Shown: one piece after another, positions 48,593 through 57,475 of the stretch
How the letters are laid out: every line of letters begins with the position of its first letter
How positions within the stretch are numbered: the first letter of the stretch is position 1
Source: Porticoccaceae bacterium
GTDB taxonomy: Bacteria; Pseudomonadota; Gammaproteobacteria; Pseudomonadales; Porticoccaceae
DNA: 64,000 bases
Assembly: GCA_018654575.1 (NCBI GenBank)
Contig: JABILI010000097.1
Span: forward strand, 1-64,000
Direction: 5' to 3'
The notes under the pieces: generated by a model
The model's input: the letters and a program-made list of their open reading frames with translations, nothing else
Told to the model about the DNA's origin: nothing
The model's database searches: none
Position numbers and translations under genes: made by a program

Positions 48593-50497
48593 TTAAGCCG
48601 ACTGCTCTTCTACAGCGCGCCAGGCTGCATCAAAGGCTGCCTGCATTAATGGCATAGCCTCTGAGTCAGAATTCGCAATAGAGATACGTCCAAATTGTGC
48701 TCGCCCAATTTCATGGGGTGCCTGCCCTTCTTCCCACTCAGGATCATCCAACCCCATATAGGAGTAGGCGTAACCATGGGGAATTCGATTGACCGTAATG
48801 GCGGCAATGTCAGTCTCATGATTAAAGCCATGTTGGCCCAGCATTGACTGCAATTGGTCACGAATCTCTTGCTCATAGGCTTTAAAAGGTGTGGCATAAA
48901 TCTTGTGGCGACCTACTCTAAATAAATCGCGTGCAGGCATATCTTTGACATCCGCAGGTGTTGGCGAAGCCATCATGAATACTGCCATCGGCTGATCGGG
49001 ATTCTGGGGTGGCTGATAGCCCCCTGCGGTCATGGTGGGGGCGGCGCTAACCCATTGAAAGGGGTCATAGGGACACTGCGTCAACGTAGCTCCAAGCCCT
49101 GCAAAGGCGCGACCATTTTTAAGAAGTACATTGGCATACACAAAAGGGGCTTTCACACCATAACTCAGTCCTTCTTTTTGCTCTTTACTCATCTCAGGGC
49201 AAAGATGCGGAATAAGTCCGTTGTAACAAGCAAGAACACAGTGATTAGCGCTTACTCTTAGAGCCTTACCTTTTTGAATATAGTCCACCTGTACATATTT
49301 TGACGTGATCTCTTTGACGCCGACCACCGTGCTGTTGAGCCTTAGTCGGGTTGTGTTTTTTTCGAGGTCCAGAGCTGTATAGTTAAACTGTGCGACTGCA
49401 ACATCCTCAAGGCCCTTCATGGTCGGTGCCACATTAGGTATGAGCTTATGGACCAATAACCGAGCAACCGAGGCATTGCCATCAGGAAGCATGTAGGCCA
49501 CTGGAGCATCTCCTAAAACAAAAGCGCCAGCAAGATCGCTGAGCCGATTTGTTATCCAGCCCATGGCCTTAAGACCTGGACAACCTGAAACCAGAGCTTC
49601 TAAGACCGTATGATTCCAACCAGCCGGGCCATTTAAAATACTCATGAACGAACCGAGAATGGGCAAGGTTTCTTCAGCTAAACCAACGCGCTCCACCAAA
49701 AATTGGTTGTAACTAACTGACTTAACATATCTATATTGTTCTAAGAGAGACAAATCATCGAGGAAGTCACGTTCGCCACCAAAAAATGCAATCAATTTGT
49801 TTTGCTCTATCCCCGGAATAGGAAGTTCTTTAACGGCTTCCTTGTACCCTTCACCCCCATGAAAATACCCCATCCAATTTCCACTAACGGTTTTATGACC
49901 TTCTGTAGAAGGAATCGTCATGGCGTTATTGGCACTTATTTTCCCAGCAAGCGCGAAATTATCAGGCGTATTGATTGCTATTGAATCTAGCGCCTTCTGG
50001 TCAATGCCAATATCCTCTAACAAGCCAACAGCCGTTTCACTGTAACCAGACATGCGCTCAATGTTTTGAGCGCCACCCAAACTCAGCACCATACGACCAT
50101 TTTGATGGAATTCATTGCGCTTAGCGTGACCACCAAAGTCATCATGGTTGTCCAACAATAAGATTTTTGCAGTAGGCCCCATTTTCTTTCGATAATACCA
50201 GGCAGCCGCAAGGCCACTCTGGCCGGCCCCTACCACTACGAGGTCATAGTGCTCATCTAATTCTTCGTAATGAGCTGGTTTTTGATTGTTCCAAGCTAAA
50301 GCATGAGCAACCTCATAGGATCCCTTATGACTACCGCGCATGCCTGTGAGCGTAGGCGGATAATAATCACCAGGCAATGTCTTAGAGACTAGCGATCCAG
50401 ACGCTTGCGCTATAACTTGTCCGGGCATCAATAGGCTTGCACCAGCGCCAATAGCCATACCATTTAGAAAATCTCTTCGTGTGATTTTTGAGGCCAA
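48593..50497 (-). CDS. Tat-exported FAD oxidoreductase, spermidine dehydrogenase-like
   Basis: 634 residues. Tat signal TRRDFLNGMAIGAGASLLMPG at the N-terminus. FAD-binding motif YDLVVVGAGQSGLAAAWYYR near residue 85 and the following LLLDNHDDFGGHAKRNEF are typical of the SpdH-like flavoprotein group. In Pseudomonas SpdH oxidises spermidine in the periplasm; this substrate is a family-based guess. The start is TTG with GGGAG six bases ahead, and the operator sits 22 bp upstream. Confidence 0.75.
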   Translation of the reverse strand: MASKITRRDFLNGMAIGAGASLLMPGQVIAQASGSLVSKTLPGDYYPPTLTGMRGSHKGSYEVAHALAWNNQKPAHYEELDEHYDLVVVGAGQSGLAAAWYYRKKMGPTAKILLLDNHDDFGGHAKRNEFHQNGRMVLSLGGAQNIERMSGYSETAVGLLEDIGIDQKALDSIAINTPDNFALAGKISANNAMTIPSTEGHKTVSGNWMGYFHGGEGYKEAVKELPIPGIEQNKLIAFFGGERDFLDDLSLLEQYRYVKSVSYNQFLVERVGLAEETLPILGSFMSILNGPAGWNHTVLEALVSGCPGLKAMGWITNRLSDLAGAFVLGDAPVAYMLPDGNASVARLLVHKLIPNVAPTMKGLEDVAVAQFNYTALDLEKNTTRLRLNSTVVGVKEITSKYVQVDYIQKGKALRVSANHCVLACYNGLIPHLCPEMSKEQKEGLSYGVKAPFVYANVLLKNGRAFAGLGATLTQCPYDPFQWVSAAPTMTAGGYQPPQNPDQPMAVFMMASPTPADVKDMPARDLFRVGRHKIYATPFKAYEQEIRDQLQSMLGQHGFNHETDIAAITVNRIPHGYAYSYMGLDDPEWEEGQAPHEIGRAQFGRISIANSDSEAMPLMQAAFDAAWRAVEEQSA

Positions 50498-50518
50498 CGC
50501 AATCTCCCAATGCTCTTA

Positions 50519-50534
50519 CATGTCGTATGACATG
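50519..50534. promoter_or_regulatory. TetR operator site B (CATGTCGTATGACATG)
   Basis: Near-perfect copy of the palindrome, 22 bp ahead of the flavoprotein start and 42 bp before the broken membrane-protein paralogue on the other strand. One site could control both directions. Confidence 0.75.
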
Positions 50535-50575
50535 CAAGCGTAACATAATCTTTCTTAAAAAGTCGATAGCCGGCC

Positions 50576-50893
50576 GTGAGTACTATGATTATATTAACGT
50601 CTCTGTACCGCTCTCTCTTTACCTCTTTTGATTACCTTGGATTCTGGTTGTATGCTGTCTTTGATCTTATGGCTGCAGGTCCTTTATTTGCTGTATCACT
50701 TAGTGCTAAAGTCTGCGCTATCACCTTAGGCGTTTACGGAGTGTTATTCCATATAATAATCATCTGTATTTTTGTTCGTCTGATACCCACAGAAGGGATA
50801 GAGCTCTAAGCAATGTCTACAGCTGGTCTGCTCTTTATTGTAGTAATCGCCGCATTGCCGATGTTCAAAAGTTCATCCATGTCCAGTGCTTAA
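50576..50893 (+). pseudogene. Broken paralogue of the 46966 membrane protein
   Basis: The track ORF (77 aa) shares SFDYLGFWLYAVF, AAGPL and LSAK with the 46966 protein. After its TAA at 50807 the same frame goes on as MSTAGLLFIVVIAALPMFKS, matching the paralogue's C-terminus, to a stop at 50893. So this is a gene missing its first half, with one in-frame stop. It starts with GTG and no clear ribosome site. Confidence 0.75.
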
Positions 50894-50992
50894 ACAATGT
50901 CAGACTGCAACATGAAAAGAGGGTTTAGGCGAAACTGCCGACTTAGAAATCAAGCTGAGGCATTCACACTAAAAGAATAGGGTAAATAAATT

Positions 50993-51373
50993 ATGATTGT
51001 TTACGGCGTAGCCTTGTTATCCTTTTGCATGCTTTTTGGCGTATACGCAGGAAACTTACTCGGCGAGTTACTGGGAGTAAGCGCAAATGTCGGCGGTGTC
51101 GGTATCGCCATGCTGCTACTTATTGTGCTATCCAACCTAAGCAACAAAAAATTCCATCTGAGTTCTGCTTCTGAATCAGGCATTTATTTCTGGAGCGCCA
51201 TGTATATCCCTATTGTCGTTGCGATGGCCGCCAAACAGAATGTTATCGCTGCAGTATCCAGTGGTTGGCTCGCCGTCATCGCTGGCGTGCTAGCGGTTGC
51301 TGTTAGCTTTGCCGTTATACCCCTTATTTCGCGATTTAGCGTTGATCATCACATCGATCAGTATGTGGAATAA
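50993..51373 (+). CDS. madL: Malonate transporter MadL subunit
   Basis: 126 residues with about four membrane helices. The sequence (MIVYGVALLSFCMLFGVYAGNLLGELLG, then GGVGIAMLLLI) matches MadL, the small subunit of the MadLM sodium-malonate symporter. Its stop shares a base with the madM start (TAATG), as expected of obligate subunits. Confidence 0.88.
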   Translation: MIVYGVALLSFCMLFGVYAGNLLGELLGVSANVGGVGIAMLLLIVLSNLSNKKFHLSSASESGIYFWSAMYIPIVVAMAAKQNVIAAVSSGWLAVIAGVLAVAVSFAVIPLISRFSVDHHIDQYVE

Positions 51374-52140
51374 TGGATACCTCGATGCTAACTGAATTAC
51401 TTATCAACAAAGGCTTAGTGACTGCCTTTTTGTTTGTTGGCCTTATTACATGGTTCTCGTATTGGCTATCAAAAAACCTCACTCGCGGCCATGTGCATGG
51501 TTCTGCAATAGCAATAGCAATGGGATTAGGCCTTGCTTATCTAGGTGGAGTCTATACTGGCGGCAACAATGGTTTAGCTGATGTTGCGATATTTAGTGGC
51601 GTCGCCTTATTGGGAGGCTCAATGCTTCGAGACTTCGCTATTATTGCGACAGCCTTTGGCGCTGATATGACTGCGATAAAAAAAGCCGGGTGGGTGGGCG
51701 CCATGTCCGTGGTAATTGGTGTAGTACTATCGTTTGTTGTCGGCGCTATGGTCGCAGTTGCCTTTGGCTACAATGATGCTATTTCCATCACTACAATTGG
51801 CGCCGGAGCGGCAACTTATATTGTCGGCCCAGTGACCGGCACAGCCCTTGGTGCCAGCTCTGAGGTGGTCGCTCTCAGCATTGCCGCCGGGCTGGTAAAA
51901 TCTATACTCGTGATGATCTGCACACCGCTCGTCGCAAAATATATAGGCCTAAACAACCCTCAATCAGCAATGGTTTATGGGGGCCTGATGGGCACCACCA
52001 GCGGGGTTGCGGGGGGCCTGGCCGCAACCGATCCTAAGCTAGTTCCCTATGGTGCTATGACAGCAACTTTTTATACCGGGGTGGGTTGCCTCCTTGCGCC
52101 TTCTATACTATTTTTTATCGTTCGATATCTTGTTGGATAG
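51373..52140 (+). CDS. madM: Malonate transporter MadM subunit
   Basis: 255 residues, about eight hydrophobic segments, with GLAYLGGVYTGGNNGLADVAIFSG, IGAGAATYIVGPVTG and GGLMGTTSGVAGGLAATDP. Larger subunit of the malonate symporter. Coupled to madL and 56 bp before matB. Confidence 0.88.
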   Translation: MDTSMLTELLINKGLVTAFLFVGLITWFSYWLSKNLTRGHVHGSAIAIAMGLGLAYLGGVYTGGNNGLADVAIFSGVALLGGSMLRDFAIIATAFGADMTAIKKAGWVGAMSVVIGVVLSFVVGAMVAVAFGYNDAISITTIGAGAATYIVGPVTGTALGASSEVVALSIAAGLVKSILVMICTPLVAKYIGLNNPQSAMVYGGLMGTTSGVAGGLAATDPKLVPYGAMTATFYTGVGCLLAPSILFFIVRYLVG

Positions 52141-52195
52141 CGTAAAGTCATTCCATAGAAAGCTAGCAATCCATTAACAATAGGCCGATATTTTT

Positions 52196-53719
52196 ATGAC
52201 TCAGACTAACTACAATCTCTATGCTCACTTTCAGCAACAATTTGAGCGTCGCGGTGATAAACCTGCACTGGTTTTAACGGGCAAACCGAGTATTAGCTAT
52301 GCTGATCTAGAACGAGAATCAGCACGTTTAGCGCGCTACTTAACCGACCTAGGAATCAAGCTGGGTGATCGAGTATCGGTTCAAGTAGCCAAGTCTCCCG
52401 AAGCACTCTATTTGTATCTCGCCTGTTTACGCGCAGGCTTTGTTTTCCACCCCTTGAATACCGGCTACAAAGAGACGGAATTAGATTATTTTTTAAGTAA
52501 CGCCGAGCCCGCTATTGTTATCTGTGATGAGCTAGATGAGCAACTTATGGCCAAGCTCTGCAGAAACAATAATGTAGCCCATCTCTTAACGCTCAACGCT
52601 GACGGTGGCGGAAGCTTGGTAACCAACGCTAAAACGGCTGCCGCAGACTTTGCCGTTGTCGATCGGAAAGATGATGATCTAGCGGCGCTGTTATACTCCT
52701 CTGGCACTACCGGAGTGCCTAAAGGTATTATGCTGAGCCACCTAAACCTGCGAAGCAATGCTGAATGCCTGTTAGAGGCCTGGGGCTTCAGTAGTGATGA
52801 CGTTTTACTGCATGCTTTACCTATATTCCATGTTCATGGCCTCTTTGTAGCCCTTGGCTGCGTCTTTCTTTCTGGTGCAAGTATGCATTGGCTGCAAGAC
52901 TTCAACGTAGACCAGGTAGTGGATCATTTACCCAACTGCACGGTGATGATGGGAGTTCCAACCTATTACACACGTCTTTTGTCAAATGATCGCTTTGGCC
53001 AAACACTGACAAACAATATACGACTTTTTATCTCAGGCTCAGCCCCTCTTTTAAGTGAGACCTTTGATGAATTTTTAGATCGGACAGGTCAGTCTATTCT
53101 GGAGCGATATGGCATGACCGAAACCAATATGAATACATCCAATCCGCTAATGGGCGAACGTCGGGCGGGCACTGTGGGATTGCCTCTGCCGGGTGTTGAC
53201 GTTCGCATTGTCGACCAACAGGGTGTAGATGTAAGCAATGGTGAAATTGGTGATATTCAAGTTCGAGGTGACAATGTATTTAAAGGCTACTGGAGGATGC
53301 CCGCTAAAACAGCTGAAGATCTGCATGCCGACGGATTTTTTAATACCGGTGACAAAGGAACACTTAGCGAGGATGGCTATGTATCAATAGTTGGGCGTTC
53401 AAAAGATGTGGTAATTACCGGAGGACTCAACGTTTACCCTAAGGAAGTTGAACTCATTATAGACAGCCTAGAAGGCGTTAAAGAATCTGCAGTTATCGGC
53501 CTGCCTCACAATGATTTTGGCGAGGCCGTCGTCGCTATCGTTGTTTTTGATAACGATACTGACCACCCTGATGAAGAAGCCATTATCACAATTCTCAAGG
53601 AACAGATTGCCAGGTTTAAAGTGCCAAAAAGGGTCATGCCGATAAAACAGTTGCCGCGCAACACCATGGGTAAAGTGCAAAAGAATATTTTACGCAATCA
53701 GTTCTGCGATTTATTTTGA
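52196..53719 (+). CDS. matB: Malonyl-CoA synthetase
   Basis: ANL-superfamily adenylate-forming ligase, 507 residues: malonate plus CoA plus ATP to malonyl-CoA. Motifs: YSSGTTGVPKGIMLSH (AMP-binding), YGMTETNMNTSNP (family-typical for MatB), FNTGDKG, VGRSKDVVITGG and PRNTMGKVQKN with the catalytic Lys. Directly after madLM, so it activates imported malonate. No malonyl-CoA decarboxylase is in the window. Confidence 0.88.
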   Translation: MTQTNYNLYAHFQQQFERRGDKPALVLTGKPSISYADLERESARLARYLTDLGIKLGDRVSVQVAKSPEALYLYLACLRAGFVFHPLNTGYKETELDYFLSNAEPAIVICDELDEQLMAKLCRNNNVAHLLTLNADGGGSLVTNAKTAAADFAVVDRKDDDLAALLYSSGTTGVPKGIMLSHLNLRSNAECLLEAWGFSSDDVLLHALPIFHVHGLFVALGCVFLSGASMHWLQDFNVDQVVDHLPNCTVMMGVPTYYTRLLSNDRFGQTLTNNIRLFISGSAPLLSETFDEFLDRTGQSILERYGMTETNMNTSNPLMGERRAGTVGLPLPGVDVRIVDQQGVDVSNGEIGDIQVRGDNVFKGYWRMPAKTAEDLHADGFFNTGDKGTLSEDGYVSIVGRSKDVVITGGLNVYPKEVELIIDSLEGVKESAVIGLPHNDFGEAVVAIVVFDNDTDHPDEEAIITILKEQIARFKVPKRVMPIKQLPRNTMGKVQKNILRNQFCDLF

Positions 53720-53812
53720 TGTCACCCTCATCGGACTGTTTAAGTAACACGATTAATTTATCGTCACCAGGGGTATACTCCTGCCTCTACGTAATGGGAA
53801 ATTTTTGAATCC

Positions 53813-54412
53813 ATGGCAGCATATCTTTCCGGCTTTGCGCTTGGGCTATCGTTGATTTTAGCCATCGGCGCACAGAATGCGTTTGTCTTGAAGCAGGGTC
53901 TAAAGAAGCAGCATGTCTTTTTGGTCTGTAGCCTTTGTGCCATATCTGACGCCATACTCATTACTTTTGGGGTCATGGGTTTTGGTGCGCTTGTTGAACA
54001 ATATCCTTGGGTCGAGCAAATTGCTCGTTATGGTGGAGCAGCCTTTCTCACTGTTTATGCTGCAATGAGTTTTTACTCTGCCTATAGTCAAAAACATAGC
54101 CTAGTCCCGAGTGACGGTGCGCCCGAATCTGCGTTAAAAATTGCCTTAATTTGTCTTGGTTTTACTTGGTTAAATCCACATGTTTATCTGGATACCGTGA
54201 TATTTTTGGGCTCTGTTTCAACACAATTTTCAGCTAACATAGAAGCCTTTACCCTAGGTGCTGTTAGTGCATCTTTTGTGTTCTTTTACAGCCTAGGTTT
54301 CGGCGCGCGTATTTTAATTCCAGTCTTTGAAAAACCTAGAGCATGGCAAATACTTGAAATTTTAATTGGGCTATTGATGTTGGTCTTGGCCGCTAGCTTA
54401 ATTTTCACTTAG
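53813..54412 (+). CDS. LysE/ArgO-family amino acid exporter
   Basis: 199 residues, six transmembrane helices. LSLILAIGAQNAFVLKQGL and LGFTWLNPHVYLDTVIFLG are diagnostic of the LysE/ArgO group that exports arginine or lysine. No dedicated regulator (LysG/ArgP) is adjacent. Confidence 0.87.
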   Translation: MAAYLSGFALGLSLILAIGAQNAFVLKQGLKKQHVFLVCSLCAISDAILITFGVMGFGALVEQYPWVEQIARYGGAAFLTVYAAMSFYSAYSQKHSLVPSDGAPESALKIALICLGFTWLNPHVYLDTVIFLGSVSTQFSANIEAFTLGAVSASFVFFYSLGFGARILIPVFEKPRAWQILEILIGLLMLVLAASLIFT

Positions 54413-54502
54413 ACGTTTTTGTAAGGCGGCAATCACAACCTTGCGTATGCAAAGACTATGTAGTGGCTGACAAGCTTATATTAGACCTAGAAGGAGTTCA
54501 CA

Positions 54503-55051
54503 GTGACTAGACTATTGCCGCAGATCAGCATCCAATATTTTAAGCATTCCTTTGCTGAATTTATCTTAGGCTCCTACGATAATAAGCTGTGTCTCTGCGA
54601 CTTTCGCCACCGTAAATTGCGTCCAGCTGTTGATAATCGGATTCAAAAGTTGCTCAATGCCGTGTTCGTTGAAAAAAACAGTGCGGTTATCGAAACCGCC
54701 AAAGTCCAATTAAACGAATACTTCTCGGGGGCCAGGAGGTCTTTTGATCTTCCTCTGATAACCGCAGGAACAGGTTTCCAAAAAAGTGTATGGGAGGCCC
54801 TGCAGGCTATTAATTACGGTGAAACACAGTCGTACCAAAATTTAGCAATAAAGATTAATAACGGAGGTGCGGTAAGAGCTGTCGGCACCGCCAACGGTGC
54901 CAATGCCTTGGCTATTATCATCCCTTGCCATAGAGTGATTGCCAGTGATGGCAGCATGGGTGGCTATGGTGGTGGCTTACTTTTAAAAACCCGTCTTTTA
55001 GCGCTCGAAGAAAAAGTACTGGCCTACAACGCAATACTAAGAAAGGAATGA
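54503..55051 (+). CDS. ogt: Methylated-DNA-protein-cysteine methyltransferase
   Basis: Suicide repair of O6-methylguanine. 182 residues. An N-terminal RNase H-like domain precedes the catalytic domain with TGFQKSVWEALQAINYGETQSY, RAVGTANGANALAIIIPCHRVI (active Cys) and GGYGGGLLLKTRLLALE. GTG start with AAGGAG six bases upstream. Ogt rather than Ada, because no AraC or zinc domain is present. Confidence 0.92.
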   Translation: MTRLLPQISIQYFKHSFAEFILGSYDNKLCLCDFRHRKLRPAVDNRIQKLLNAVFVEKNSAVIETAKVQLNEYFSGARRSFDLPLITAGTGFQKSVWEALQAINYGETQSYQNLAIKINNGGAVRAVGTANGANALAIIIPCHRVIASDGSMGGYGGGLLLKTRLLALEEKVLAYNAILRKE

Positions 55052-55107
55052 CGTTAAAAAGGCAAAGACCGCTACCCTAACAGCGGTGACTTTTATCAGA
55101 GGCAATT

Positions 55108-55491
55108 ATGCTCAAATCGTTTACTAACTCAGCTCCATCCGTTCAACTGTCTCACGCAGTACTTTGCATAGTATGGAATTTAACCGGAATCTGGCAGCTC
55201 TCAAATGGACTTCAAGCCATTGGACCAACAGCATCTTTTGCGGCCATAGGTATAATCTTAGCCCTCTCAGGCTCACTTATACTTGGCGTGCGCTCTAAGC
55301 TTGTCGCGCTCTATTTGAGTGCGTCAGGATTACTATTTTTGGGTGCTGTATCGGCTATTTATGGCGGTTATACCAAAGACCCCTCTTTGTGGCCATCAGA
55401 GGGTTGGCGTTATGCCGGTATCGTGGTCAACGGCATTGGGGTGATTGGTTTTGGTTTAGCGCTAGGCCACATAAAGCACCTAAAGAATTAA
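55108..55491 (+). CDS. Small four-helix membrane protein, unknown
   Basis: 127 residues with four hydrophobic segments (VQLSHAVLCIVWNLTGIWQL, AAIGIILALSGSLILGV, LVALYLSASGLLFLGAVSAIYGG, YAGIVVNGIGVIGFGLALG). No enzyme motif seen and the family was not recognised. It lies between ogt and the BASS transporter on the same strand. Confidence 0.6.
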   Translation: MLKSFTNSAPSVQLSHAVLCIVWNLTGIWQLSNGLQAIGPTASFAAIGIILALSGSLILGVRSKLVALYLSASGLLFLGAVSAIYGGYTKDPSLWPSEGWRYAGIVVNGIGVIGFGLALGHIKHLKN

Positions 55492-55563
55492 TGTGTCTAG
55501 GCTTCTCAACAGTGCGCGCCCTATTAATATTTTGTGCAACAGTAACTGCTAAGGATAACCAAC

Positions 55564-56442
55564 ATGGTTGAGCTTTATCTGCAATACGAATACTGGGTCG
55601 CCGTTGTACAGTTAGTGCTGGCAATGTTAGGTATGGGGGCTGGACTGCAGGCGGCTGACTTTCAAAAGGTCGTGCGACAACCCAAAGCGGTTAGCCTAGG
55701 GTTGATGATGCAGCTAATAATAGTGCCGCTCATTGCCTTTGGTTTTATTAATTACACAAATCTTCCCCCCGGCATGGTCATTGGCATCGCTATTATTGCC
55801 GCTATCCCCGGTGGCGCAGTATCGAATATTTTTACCTTTTTAGCACGGGGTAATGTACCGCTATCGATCAGTATTACTGCCTTGACATCGCTTGCCTGCC
55901 TGGCAACAACGCCCGTAATACTCAATTTTTTAATAGCCGACTTTATGCCTGATAATTTTTCAATGCCCGCCATGCAGGTTGCCATTGAAATTGGCCTTTG
56001 CCTGCTAGTACCGCTATTAGTAGGAATGGGTTTTTTAAGAAAGTATCCCGAATATGCCGAGCAATTCTCAACTTTTTGCGTAAGAGGTTCACTTGTAGGT
56101 ATCACCGTTATTGTGCTTGGCTCTTTAGGTGCTGGGAGGATTAATTTTTCCACAGCTTCCGCCATGGATCTCTCATTGCTCTGTCTATTTATACTCAGTC
56201 TCACCATTGCGGGCATTTTTATGACGAAAACCTTTGGCCTTAGTAAGGCAGATAACACCGCGATTGAAATGGAGGTGGTGGTTAGAAATATTAATTTAGG
56301 TTTTTTGATAAAGGTTTCTTTGTTCCCCCTTATTGCCGGGCAGGCCAACCCTCTTGCAGATATGGTGCTCCTTTCACTGCTACTTTACGGTGGCTGGCAA
56401 TTGATTATGGGCTTTGCATTTGTGATGTGGCGTCGCAAGTAA
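55564..56442 (+). CDS. Bile acid:sodium symporter family (BASS) transporter
   Basis: 292 residues, about nine to ten helices. Features of the BASS fold: LAMLGMGAGLQAADFQKV, GAVSNIFTFLARGNVPLSISITALTSLACLATTP (cation-binding crossover region) and NINLGFL. Substrate could be a 2-oxoacid or another organic anion; not readable. Confidence 0.83.
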   Translation: MVELYLQYEYWVAVVQLVLAMLGMGAGLQAADFQKVVRQPKAVSLGLMMQLIIVPLIAFGFINYTNLPPGMVIGIAIIAAIPGGAVSNIFTFLARGNVPLSISITALTSLACLATTPVILNFLIADFMPDNFSMPAMQVAIEIGLCLLVPLLVGMGFLRKYPEYAEQFSTFCVRGSLVGITVIVLGSLGAGRINFSTASAMDLSLLCLFILSLTIAGIFMTKTFGLSKADNTAIEMEVVVRNINLGFLIKVSLFPLIAGQANPLADMVLLSLLLYGGWQLIMGFAFVMWRRK

Positions 56443-56485
56443 GCCAACGGTCATTTAGTGAAAAAGACAGACGATCAATCAGATC

Positions 56486-57394
56486 TTATAGGCTATTGTG
56501 GATAATGCTAATCCAGACATCTTCACTCAAAACCCCTTTAGTCCATGAGCTCCACTGTGCACCTAATCCCGCAGCTTGAATCTGATCTAAACTTTGTCCT
56601 TTTCCAGCCATCATTTTTACACTAGATGACGTGGCCACCAGCATGGTATGGAAATCCTGCAAATCCTTTTTATTCGCCAGCGGCCCATGCCCGGGGATGA
56701 CTTTAGTATTCTCGTCAATAAGATCCAGTACCCTGTCAATATTGTCTGTCAGCGTAAATACATTGCCGCCTGTGCCAACGTCAACAAAGGGGAACATACC
56801 ATTGAAAAAATGGTCCCCCATGTGAACGACATTAGCGTTTTTGAAAAACACAACGGAATCACCATCAGTGTGGCCGTTAGCAAGATGGATGAGCTCTACA
56901 TGCTCTTCATTGATGTGTAATGACAGCGAGCTTGTATAGGTTACCGACGGCAGTGCTTGCTCGGGGTAGGGCTCAGATTTCATATTAAACAATTTAATTT
57001 CTTGCGCACTCAGCAAGCGAGTACGTACATTGTCGTGGGCTACTATGGTCGCATGCCCCCCCAGTGCTAAGTTGCCTCCAGTGTGATCACCATGCCAGTG
57101 GGTATTGATTATATAAGTTAGCTTGTCCAAGCCCCCATTGTCCGCAATAGCATCGGTTAAGGCCGCTGACATTTCCTGATAATCATCGTCAACTAACACT
57201 AGGCCTTGGCCACCACTTAACAAAGCAAGATTGCCGCCTTTACCCTGTAGCATAAGAATGTTCGATGTTACTTGGACCTCAGTAAAAGAAGGCGAGGATT
57301 GATGATGATCAGCAAAACTAGCCGAAGTTGTTAACGTCAACATTACCACTGAAACAAAGAGTGGCTTAACTAACCTGTCTATAATTATGTTCAT
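56486..57394 (-). CDS. Exported metallo-beta-lactamase-fold hydrolase
   Basis: 302 residues with a signal peptide (PLFVSVVMLTLTTSASFA). Zinc motif NTHWHGDHTGGN, then HLANGHTDGDSVVF, VHMGDHFF and VIPGHGPLANK give the full ligand set. It fits the MBL-fold group exported to the periplasm, substrate unknown; an actual lactamase is possible but not shown. It shares strand with the D-aminoacylase-like gene upstream. Confidence 0.83.
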   Translation of the reverse strand: MNIIIDRLVKPLFVSVVMLTLTTSASFADHHQSSPSFTEVQVTSNILMLQGKGGNLALLSGGQGLVLVDDDYQEMSAALTDAIADNGGLDKLTYIINTHWHGDHTGGNLALGGHATIVAHDNVRTRLLSAQEIKLFNMKSEPYPEQALPSVTYTSSLSLHINEEHVELIHLANGHTDGDSVVFFKNANVVHMGDHFFNGMFPFVDVGTGGNVFTLTDNIDRVLDLIDENTKVIPGHGPLANKKDLQDFHTMLVATSSSVKMMAGKGQSLDQIQAAGLGAQWSSWTKGVLSEDVWISIIHNSL

Positions 57395-57475
57395 AGCTTT
57401 ACCTAAAATATTAGCTTTGCGAATATCTGCTCTTCTTAATAGTGGTGTGCGGTTAAGAAGAGCGCGAGTTTTGAT

